Source: Siphonodentalium dalli
Taxonomy: Eukaryota > Mollusca > Scaphopoda > Gadilida > Siphonodentaliidae
Direction: 5' to 3'
NCBI GenBank assembly: GCA_032622095.1
Contig: CP136066.1
Coordinates: 231,264,961 to 231,328,960 of the forward strand
DNA: 64,000 nucleotides
Positions 12,501 to 24,500 of this stretch are shown in pieces. The notes under the pieces are model-generated. The model was not told the origin of the DNA. It made no database searches and saw nothing but the letters and a program-made list of their open reading frames with translations. Each line of letters begins with the position of its first letter. Positions within the stretch are counted from its first letter, which is position 1. A program made the position numbers and the translations under genes.

Positions 12501-15500
12501 AATCATTTCCCCCACCATTTTGTGGACAATATTGATATTTATCTTGAGCAAACAGTACATACATGTAGCACAGAGCAGCATAGAGGTTTCAAATTGGAGA
12601 AGTCACTTCTTCCTGTTAGTAGATAGAAGTTAACTGTAATCAGGGAGAAGTAACAATGGCTGAAGTTCAATTTACACCCCAACATCACCCTTCTGTGATT
12701 CAATAAGCAAGCCTTGAAATAGGGTGTCTGTCATTTGCAGAATGAGGTCCCCAGAGGTGAATTTAGTGTGATGCTACCCCGCATAGTGGGCTAGCATCAA
12801 CAAATTCACCCTCTGGGAACCTCATTCTGCTAAGGTGTAAGCAGAATGAGGTCCCCAGAGGGTGAATTTGGTGATGCTAGCCTGCTATGCGGGGGTAGCA
12901 TCACTAAATTCACCCTCTGGGGACCTCATTCTGCAAATGACAGACACCATATTTCAAGGCTTGTCAATAAGCATTATACAACTCAAAAGCCCATTTAAAA
13001 AAAAACATTTAGTGAGCAAGAACACCATTATAATAAGTAAATACACCTTGAATATTCTGTTGGACACATGCATACTGGTATATGAGAGAGAAGTCACTTC
13101 TCCCTGGGACAAAAATAAGGAGAAGTGGTACATTTTAGAGAGAAAATGTCTCCAGTCGCCCTCTAGCGAGGGTAGCTATACCTTATTCTTTACTTTCAGG
13201 TTGACTGCACGGAGGTGATGGACTCCCAGTTGAAAACTTGCTCTGAAGAGGAGGTGGAAGAACACCTGTTTGTATACAAGTATGTTCTGACACTCTCCCA
13301 TATGTATCATAGGGCCCTGCGACTCGGACCTCATATGTATCATAGGGCCCTGCGACTCGGACCTCATATGTATCATAGGGCCATGCGACTCAGACCTCAT
13401 ATGTATCATAGGGCCATATGCGACTCAGACCTCATATGTATCATAGGGCCCTGCGACTCGGACCTCATATGTATCATAGGGCCATGCGACTCGGACCTCA
13501 TATGTATCATAGGGCCATATGCGACTCAGACCTTATATGTATCATAGGGCCCTGCGACTCGGACCTCATATGTATCATAGGGCCCTGCGACTCGGACCTC
13601 ATATGTATCATAGGGCCCTGCGACTCGGATCTCATATGTATCATAGGGCCATGTGACTCGGATCTCATATGTATCATAGGGCCATGCGACTCGGACCTCA
13701 TATGTATCATAGGGCCATGCGACTCGGACCTCATATGTATCATAGGGCCCTGCGACTCGGACCTCATATGTATCATAGGGCCCTACGACTCGGACCTCAT
13801 ATGTATCATAGGGCCATGCGACTCGGACCTCATATGTATCATAGGGCCATGCGACTCGGACCTCATATGTATCATAGGGCCCTGCGACTCGGACCTCATA
13901 TGTATCATAGGGCCATGCGACTCGGACCTCATATGTATCAGCTTTCCTTTTTCATAGGGCCCTGCAAGTTTAACCCTTTGAGTGCCAGATCAATTTTTGT
14001 ATCAACCCGTATACCCTGTGCCAATGCATTATCTTATATATGCGAGTCGACCATAGGTCGCCTCGCATATATAAGAGAATGCATTGGCCTGACAATTTTT
14101 TTTTTTTTTTTTTTTTTTTTACAATTTTAATAATTTATTCTTATATTCTTTAACAGACTTATTTTGTAGGTTTAGGGCCGACGAGATCGGCCCCTGGCAC
14201 TCAAAGGGTTAATCTCGAATCGAATCAGCCAAATGATTCTGAATCGCATTGAATCTCAAAATCGAATCTTTGCATCAGGCATAATATTAGTGAAGATGAA
14301 GATATTAATTTGCTCACTTCGTAAAGGCGATAAATGATCATCAGTATACAATGTAAATATTATCGGTAAATGAATCAATACATTTCAAACAAATTAAGTG
14401 CGAATTCTTTGTGGCAGTCTCTGTTATACAATAATGAAACAGTATCAGAAGCAATATTGAAGCCAGAAAGCAATCAAGTTCATAAGTTTGACATATAAAT
14501 GAAATTTTGCTAGATCAGTTGCTTAAGTCTTAGTTTAATGGGCCTGTTAAATTTTTTTTAGTTTAATCTGGTTTAATAGGTAAAAAAATATATATATATT
14601 TGAGTCTCGGACAATTTTTTTTCTGAATCATTGAGGGAGGGAAGATTTATTTTTATATTTAATTTTGTGCACATCGTAAGCTTGGATTATGAAAGCTTCC
14701 CTAGTCTATAAATTTACACCTCTCCATTATAACATAATATGATCATAAATTTGCTCCAGTGCCTTTCAATTGTTCTGGAGTTACAATTAGTACACCAGAC
14801 TATGAGGATCAGCTAATCATTTTCTTAAATTACCGTATGACTCGGACCTCATATGTATCATAGGGCCATGCGACTCAGACCTCATATGTATCAGCTTTCC
14901 TTATTCATAGGGCCCTGCGACTCGGACCTCATATGTATCAGCTTTCCTTATTCATAGGGCCCTGCAACTTGAATCTCGAATCGAATCATTGCATCAGGCA
15001 TAATATTAGTCAAACAAATTAAGTGCGAATTCTTTGTGGCCGTCTCTGTTATACAATAATGAAACAGTATCAGAAACAATATTGAAGCCAGAAAGCAATC
15101 AAGTTCATAAGTTTGACATATAAATGAAATTTTGCTAGATCAGTTGCTTAAGGCTTAGTTTAATGGGAAGGTTTGTCTCTTTATAAAATTGTAATTCTAT
15201 TTTAGATTTGTTTGAGGTGAGTTATATTTGTCATATATACCTCGTCGTCACTTAGTGTGTTGGTGTGTTAGTGGGTGTATTAGTAGCTAACATAGATGTA
15301 CTGTATACAGTAATGCTCTAATTAATCGACCTCTTAACCACAGCAGAATTATGGGTAACTTTTCAGGATTTAGTCGGAAATATGGCTTGATGCCATTCAT
15401 CGGAAAGCTCTCGCCGAGCTTTCCGATGAATGGCAACAAGCCATATTTCCGACTAAATCCTGAAAAGTTACCCATAATTCTGCTGTGGTTAAGAGGTCGA

Positions 15501-18500
15501 TTAATTAGAGCATTACTGTATACCTGTCCATAAGCCCATCCCTGAGGTTAAGCCCAGTCTATGTTTTACTGTATACACTCATCAGTCAGCCCATCCCTGA
15601 GGATAAGTCCAGTCTATGTTTTAGTGTATACACTCATCAGTCAGCCCATCCCTGAGGATAAGCCCAGTCTATGTTTTACTGTATACACTCATCAGTCAGC
15701 CCATCCCTGAGGATAAGCCCAGTCTATGTTTTAGTGTATACACTCATCAGTCAGCCCATCCCTGAGGATAAGCCCAGTCTATGTTTTACTGTATACACTC
15801 GTCAGTCAGCCCAACCCTGAGGATAAGCCCAGTCTATGTGTTATACTGTATACACCCGTCAGTAAGCCCATCTCTGAACATAAGCCCAGTCTATGTTTTA
15901 CTGTATACACTCATCAGTCAGCCCATCCCTGAGGATAAGCCCAGTCTATGTTTTACTGTATACACTCATCAGTCAGCCCATCCCTGAGGATAAGCCCAGT
16001 CTATGTTTTAGTGTATACACTCATCAGTCAGCCCATCCCTGAGGATAAGCCCAGTCTATGTTTTACTGTATACACTCGTCAGTCAGCCCAACCCTGAGGA
16101 TAAGCCCAGTCTATGTGTTATACTGTATACACCCGTCAGTAAGCCCATCTCTGAACATAAGCCCAGTCTATGTTTTAGTGTATACACCTGTCAGTAAGCC
16201 CATCCCTGAAGATAAGCCCAGTCTATGTTTTAGTGTATACCCATCAGTAAGCCCATCCCTGAGGATAATCCCAGTCTATGTTTTAGTGTATACACCCGTC
16301 AGTAAGCCCATCCCTGAGGATAAGCCCAGTCTATGTTTTACTGTATACACCCGTCAGTAAGCCCATCCCTGAGGATAAGCCCAGTCTATGTGTTATACTG
16401 TATACACCCGTCAGTAAGCCCATCTCTGAACATAAGCCCAGTCTATGTTTTAGTGTATACACCTGTCAGTAAGCCTATACCTGATGATAAGACCAGTCTA
16501 TGTTTTAGTGTATACACCTGTCAGTAAGCCCATCCCTGAAGATAAGCCCAGACTATGTTTTAGTGTATACCCATCAGTAAGCCCATCCCTCCTGAGGATA
16601 AGCCCAGTCTATGTTTTACTGTATACACCCGTCAGTAAGCCCATCCCTGAGGATAAGCCCAGTCTATGTTTTACTGTATACACCCGTCAGTAAGGCTGAA
16701 ATGGTCACTGTCACACCCTTTCGTTCAGTTGGGTACCCAGCTTTTTTATTTTTAGTTGGGTACCCAGCTTTTGTAAAATTTACATTTGGGTACCCAGCTT
16801 TATGAAATCTCACACAGAGCTTGATTTAATTAGTGATTGCCCTCAGTTGATTGCGAAATGAACCTGGTAAATTTGTGAATTCTTGTTTACATATGAATTA
16901 TGATGTCTATTCGTCACGATGCTTGAAAATAATAGCAGAGAAGAATTGTATGCATAGGACATAGGTACTGCAGATTGACTGCTCATAAAGCTCAGGACCC
17001 AACTGTAAATTTTATAAAACCTGGGTACCCAACTGAAAGTTTTAAAAAGCTGGGTACCCAACTGAACGAAAGGGGGTGACAATGACCATTTCAGCGTCAG
17101 TAAGCCCTTCCCTGAGGATAAGCCCAGTCTATGTTTTAGTGTATACACCCTTCAGCAAGCCCATCCATGAGGATAAGCACAGTCTATATTTTTGTTTCCA
17201 AAAAAATCATGGTCCTCGTAGATAAGCCCACCCCAATTTTTAGAACTTAGAGTGCGAGTATACATTGATGTGATCTGAATGAAGGCGACAAAAATTCATG
17301 CTAAAAAAGCGAAATTCCAGTTCAAACTCATTAATACTACCTGTCTCATTTTGTTTCAGAATATGTTGTATTACAATACATAAGATGATCTGTGTGTCTA
17401 ATTTTAGATTGTTATCTAACATAATAAACATAAAACAAATAATTTTCATTAAATAAGATAATATACATCATGATTCATTAATACACAACATTAGATTACC
17501 ACTATGAATGCAAACTGAGATTTTGTGGGGGTCCTCGAAGGTAAGCCCAGTCCCAAGTTTTTGTGTCAAACATTTCATGAGCCCCCCCCCCCCCCCCCTT
17601 TCCCCGGTATGTTGCGTGACTCGTTCCTGGATTGGATGAAAGATGCACAATCTGATTTAACGCCCGTAAATTTCTTCAGCTTGGGGGAGGGGGGGGGGGG
17701 GGGGGCAAAAAATCTCAGATTTGAGTTGAGGAACCCACCCATCAAAAGCCCAGAGTTATCAGTTTTGAGTTTTGAAATCTTATTTTTCACCACCTCAATT
17801 ATTTGGCGGCCTGGTAAATATTTGACAAATGCCAACCGACAAATTGAGTTTAACAAAAGTTTATATATGACACTTTTTGGATAATTTTATACTGTAGTTG
17901 ACAGTTGTTAGCATTATTTTTTGCCAATTAATTGATTCTGATAACTGAAGCGGCATTTAAAGAAATGTTGTTGGATTCTGATGATACAGGGATCATCAAA
18001 TCGGATTGAGTGCCTTTAGTATAATGTAGAGTGGATTGAGTACCTTTAGTATAATGTAGAGTGGATTGAGTACCTTTAGTATAATGTAGAGTGGATTGAG
18101 TACCTTTAGTATAATGTAGAGTGGATTGAGTGCCTTTAGTATAATGTAGAGTGGATTGAGTACCTTTAGTATAATGTAGAGTGGATTGAGTACCTTTAGT
18201 ATAATGTAGAGTGGATTGAGTACCTTTAGTATAATGTAGAGTGGATTGAGTGCCTTTAGTATAATGTAGAGTGGATTGAGTACCTTTAGTATAATGTAGA
18301 GTGGATTGAGTACCTTTAGTATAATGTAGAGTGGATTGAGTACCTTTAGTATAATGTAGAGTGGATTGAGTGCCTTTAGTATAATGTAGAGTGGATTGAG
18401 TGCCTTTAGTATAATGTAGAGTGGATTGAGTACCTTTAGTATAATGTAGAGTGGATTGAGTACCTTTAGTATAATGTAGAGTGGATTGAGTACCTTTAGT

Positions 18501-21500
18501 ATAATGTAGAGTGGATTGAGTACCTTTAGTATAATGTAGAGTGGATTGAGTACCTTTAGTATAATGTAGAGTGGATTGAGTACCTTTAGTATAATGTAGA
18601 GTGGATTGAGTACCTTTAGTATAATGTAGAGTGGATTGAGTACCTTTAGTATAATGTAGAGTGGATTGAGTACCTTTAGTATAATGTAGAGTGGATTGAG
18701 TACCTTTAGTATAATGTAGAGTGGATTGAGTGCCTTTAGTATAATGTAGAGTGGATTGAGTACCTTTAGTATAATGTAGAGTGGATTGAGTGCCTTTAGT
18801 ATAATGTAGAGTGGATTGAGTACCTTTAGTATAATGTAGAGTGGATTGAGTACCTTTAGTATAATGTAGAGTGGATTGAGTACCTTTAGTATAATGTAGA
18901 GTGGATTGAGTACCTTTAGTATAATGTAGAGTGGATTGAGTACCTTTAGTATAATGTAGAGTGGATTGCGTACCTTTAGTATAATGTTGAGTGGATTGAG
19001 TACCTTTAGTATAATGTAGAGTGGATTGAGTACCTTTAGTATAATGTAGAGTGGATTGAGTACCTTTAGTATAATGTAGAGTGGATTACCCAGTTAAATG
19101 TCAATGTCACAAATCACTTCTTCCGTTGTTCCCAGATGCCAGCCTGCAAATATTGTCTGACATTTGCAGAATGAGGTCCTCAGAGGGTGAATTTAGTGAT
19201 TCTATCTCGCACAGCTGTCTCGCATCAACAAATTCACCCTCTGGGGACATCATTCTGCTTAGGCCTCATCTTCTGGGAAGTATCTAGAGTCTCAAATTAA
19301 CATTGTTTTTAATTACATTTTCCCTTCTGGGAAGTTTCGATATCCCCTAATTTGCAGAAGACAAATTGCCTAAAATCGAGGTGACTTATGGTGAACATCA
19401 ATCAGCAACTTCAACTGGGGAACTTCAATCTGATCCTAGGTCTCCCATAGCAGTTGAGGCCTAAGCAGAATGAGGTTCCCAGAGGGTGAATTTGGTGATG
19501 CTAGCCTGCCATGTTGGATAGCGTCACTAAATTCACCCTCTGGGAACCTCATTCTGCAAATGACAGATACACTATTTGCAGCCAGGGTTTGCGCTGCCAC
19601 TTGCCAAATTTGCCAATGGCAAAAATAATTCACATTTGGCAAAAAATATTTTCATTTGGCAAAAGTTTTGGCAAGTTACTTTTTAATTCCTCAAGAAAGT
19701 TGAAAAATATTGGTCAATCATATTATATTAGTTGTGTTTTATAAGGTTTAGAAAAAGTCAACACCTCTATTAAGATACAGTTAATCTCATAGCAATAGTA
19801 CCGATGGTTGAATGGATTACTAGTATTTGGTGTGGTGGTAGTGTTTACATAGCTAATCCTCCTGTGATGTGCCCTTCTGATGAAGGAACCCTTCTACCGT
19901 TGTATTGTTCTTATTGTTATATGATACACCACAATAGAGATGCGAGTATAATTAATTATTAACTAACTGCTTTTCTATCGATATCAAAAGTCGTTCAAAC
20001 CACGAGTGTCATAACATAAGACCTAAGGTTGCAGAAAATGATACTATCAGGGATAGAATTTGGCAAATGCTAAAATAATTTGGCAAAAAATATTTTCATT
20101 TGGCAAATTATTTGGCAAAAGTAAATTTTGGTCCAGTGCGGACCCTGTTTGCAGGCTTGCCCAGATGGTTTCCAGATGATAACTTGAGGTTTAGTTGTCT
20201 GATTGTTTTAAAATTTTGTATGTGGATTAATATAAAGGCCAAGTTAGAATTTGTGTTTGGTTCTTCCATTTTTACATGAGTTATGGTCCTTGTCGACTTA
20301 GAATTTGCTGATTATTTTGGTTTCCAGGTGATAACTTCATACACTTATTTATTGATTTATTGATTTTATTTATTGATTTACTGATTATTCTTGTGTCTAA
20401 ACAAATAAAACTAGGTGTGTTAACAACATAGACAGTTGGAAGCGAAGTTTGATTCAATGGTTTGGTGGCCTAGTGGCAAGCCTGATTATAGTGTGTCTGA
20501 CATGTGCAGGTCCCCAGAGGGTGAATTTAGTGTTGCTATCCAGCATAGTGGGCTAGCATCACCAAATTCACCCTCTGGGGACCTCATTCTGCATGGCCTC
20601 GTATGATATGGGAGACATAGACTCAGATTTCATGAAGTTCCCAAGAAGTTTCTATAGAAATTTGATAATAAATAAAACTTTCCAGAGAAGATGAGGCCTA
20701 AGCAGAATGAGGTCTCCAAAGGGTGAATTTAGTGATGCTAGCCCGCTATGTGGGACAGCGTCGCTAAATTCATTCTGGGGACCTCATTCTGCAAATGACA
20801 GGCACACTAAACTCAGACTTGTAAGTAGACACTAACTAGCAATTCATCCACCTAGATGCAAATATGGGGGTTATAAGGCATTATGTACCCTAAATTATGT
20901 TTCGTTTTTTAACCCTTTACCCAACAAACCGGCCAAAATCGGCCAAATAAAGCTTCAACAGCCTAAAATATCTTCAGTCTGTCTCAATAACACCATACAA
21001 ATATGGATATCATTGGAACCGGCTCCTTGACCACATTGTGATAGTTACAGTTATGCCCTGTGCCAATGCATTCTCTTACCGGTATATATGCGAGTCGACC
21101 ATACATGTAGGTCGCCTCGCATATATAAGAGAATGCATTGGCCTTACATTCTTTAACAATTTTATAATTTTTAATGTGTTAAGCCAATGTATTCTCTTAT
21201 ATATGCGAGGCGACCTACATGTATGGTCGACTCGCATATATAAGAGAATGCATTGGCACAGGGCCCTTCTGTTGGGTAAAGGGTTAAACCCCGATGGCAA
21301 TTTAAAATCTCGATCAATGTATTTTTTTATTCAGCTTAGTAATTTTAGCAATGCATAATTATTTCCCCGCAACAAATATATGAGGGTCCATACTGGAGTC
21401 AGCTTGTCCATCTGTCTCTCTGTATGTGGCCGCAATTGGGCACAGCTACATCAATGCCCTAAATAATCAACTCCCTAACCACAGCAGAATTATAGGTAAC

Positions 21501-24500
21501 TTTTCAGGATTTAGTCGGAAATATGGCTTGTTGCCATTCATCGGAAAGCTCTCACTGAGACCTTTCCAATGAATGGCAATAAGCCATATTTCCGACTAAA
21601 TCCTGAAAAGTTACCCATAATTCTGCTGTGGTTAAGGAGTCAGTTATTTAGGGCATTACTGTAAGTAACCTGACCCCTCCAGCACCACTGTATTTTATCT
21701 GTTGTATTTATCCATGCTGAACACTCATACTATATTTGATATGTTGTATATTCCAGGAGTGGACATATATTCATGAAGCTCAAAACGGATACTGTATTTG
21801 ATCTAAATTCAATTATGTCAACAATTTTACAGTAAGTAACAATAACAAGCAAATAAATTTGGTAAAAATGTTCAACAGTTGGAAATTTCAAACCTGATAA
21901 AATATTTTTACACTATATATAGGTAGAAAGTATTCTCATTGTTTCAACCAGTAATGGTGTTTTTAGACCAACATTGGGCCTGTTTTTGTCTGAAATGGGC
22001 ACATCAGTTGGACAATCGATGATTAGGGGGTGCTGGAAAGCTTGAGATACCATGCAATTGGAAAATAGCAAACCTTGAGGGGTGCAAATGAAATTTGATA
22101 AACCTGAGAGTCGGTTTGGTTCAGGGATTGGGGGGGGGGGGCGTGCTGCAGTTGGGACTTTCAAGGTGGACCCCAAATGGGTAACCTCTAACCTCTAACG
22201 ATCCATATAAGCATAATAAGCATACCCGTATGCTTATTAATTAACAAGCTGATGTGCCCGACTTCGTTATTTCTTTGTGATCGCCTCTGTCTGGGGAGAA
22301 TATACAGCATCTGGTCTTGAATGTTGAAAAGTATTCGGCGAAAGAAAAAAACTATTCGATCGGTCAAGAAACATGCCTATATGAACAAGGTCAAGATCAA
22401 GGACATGGTCGCACGTGAAATTGGACCCGCCCATATTGTTCTGGGGATCAAAGTAGGCCTATTGAGTTTGATCGGTCGAGCAGTTTTCAACTCTATTACA
22501 CACACACACACACACACATACATACATACAAACAGACAGACAGAAGTTCCAAAATTTATAATAGATTATTGGAAAAATTGCCGCCCTGTATGGTGCTTAT
22601 TTGGGTCTGTATAGTTGCTGCCCTGTATCATGCTTATTTGGGTCTGTATAGTTGCTGCCCTGTATGGTTACTTATTCATCCTTAATATGTCTTTAAATCT
22701 CAGATGTTATGTTTTATAATTATCTAAAGAGACCAGTCATTTTCATTAACATTGTAGATTACTGAAAAAAGTTTCAAAATATTAACTTTTGTCTACAAAA
22801 GCCAAGTGAAATTAAATAATTATTTAGTTTACTCTCACATTTTTTTTTCCGTTTTCCAGACTGGCCTTGATAAATGAAGTTCCCATCATCCAAACAGAAG
22901 AAAAACTGAAAGAATTGCAAGATAAAAATAAAGGTGTTAAGGACATTATATTCTCATACCAGAAAGCTGTCGGAACATTTGGTAAGACTCTTTGTATAGT
23001 ATATAACCCATAGAGAGCCCCACATAGACTGGAGCAGACGGCACTCTGTAGTGCATGCTTCCATCTGTGTGAGGCTCCCTGTGGGTTAAACATTAAACTT
23101 TATCAGTGAGGTTTGAGATGGATGTCTTACATTACTGACCAAGCCTGAGTTTAGTGTGTATAAACCCATAGAGAGCCCCACATAGACTGGAGCAGACGGC
23201 ACTCTGTAGTGCATGCTTCCATCTGTGTGAGGCTCCCTGTGGGTTAAACATTAAAGTGCATTGGGTTTGAGATGGAAGTCTCACAATAGTGTGCCTGTCA
23301 TTTACAGAATGAGGTCCCCAGGGGGTGAATTTAGTGATGCTATCCCACACTGCTGGCTAGTATCACCAAACTCACCCTCTGGGGACCTCATTCTGCTTAG
23401 GGCTCATCTTCAAGTTGCTAACCCGTACCATACTAAACATACGAACACCAACTTTTCTACCTAAAAACTCAAAGAATTGCAGGATGCAAATAAAAGGTGT
23501 AAATGAAATTATATTCTCATACCAGAAAGATGTCGGAACATTTGGTAAAGATTGTGAAATTGTTTTATTGGTAACCAATATGTCCTAAGTGGGTGTTTGA
23601 CCTGGTAACACATCATGTAGGGTTAGCGAAAATCGCACCTAGCATCCCGGGATGACAGTAAAGGGCCATAACAAAATGCTGGCTGATGGCTTGAAAGCTT
23701 TTAGATATGTCAAATTATGATAAGCTGAAATAAAAATTGACTGAAACCAATTAGTCATATACATTTAATCAGAGAGTGAAGTTGGTACCAAATGTATGAA
23801 TGAGAAAGAGACACGAGAAAGAAGAGGGAATCTGCAAAGCATATTAGTTAGTTAGTTAGTTAGCAACCTCTTATTATACCCCCCGCAACGAGTTGTGGGG
23901 GGGGGGTATACTGGTATCAGCTTGTCCGTCCGTCTGTCTGTCAAGCCGTCTGTGGACACAATGGACACAATTTTGTCCGGCTTTTTTCTCAGTCGTTTTA
24001 TGATAATTTTCCGTGAAACTTGGCACGAACTTGACATCAACCACCATGGGAACCTGTGCACCTGCGATTATGACGTCTGTAAGACTTTTTTTGGTGGAGT
24101 TATCCCCCCTTTTTTTACTTAGAATTTTTTTTGCAACATGTATAATTTTGTCCGAGCTTTCATTCCTACATTTTTAGGTAAATATCTTTTAAACTTGGCA
24201 CAGATATTTAGTACCATGGAAACCTGTGCACCTGCGTTTATGACGTCTGTCCGACATTTTTTGGTGGAGTTATCCCCCTTTTTCGACTTGGAAATTTGTT
24301 CGCAACATGCATAATTTTGTCTGAGCTTTTATTCAGTCAATAAATTTAGGATTAGAGTTAGTGGTTAGGGTTAGGGGGTTAAGGGTTAGGGTTACCTGTT
24401 GACATAATTTCAGTGGCAAATATATGGTAATGGCTACTTCATTCGAATAACATTTTGAATACGGGGGGTATTACTTAGTCCCATCCGGGACAAGCCCATC

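Noticed and set aside
13215-14130. Open frames on both strands between exon 3 and the MITE
   Set aside because: The 33-bp minisatellite keeps frames open on both strands (11-codon period). The peptide repeats follow the DNA unit and cross into exon 3 or the MITE without splice logic.
23463-23560. Alternative (mutually exclusive) exon 5
   Set aside because: The copy has an extra base leading to a stop, and no acceptor or first third. It cannot replace exon 5.
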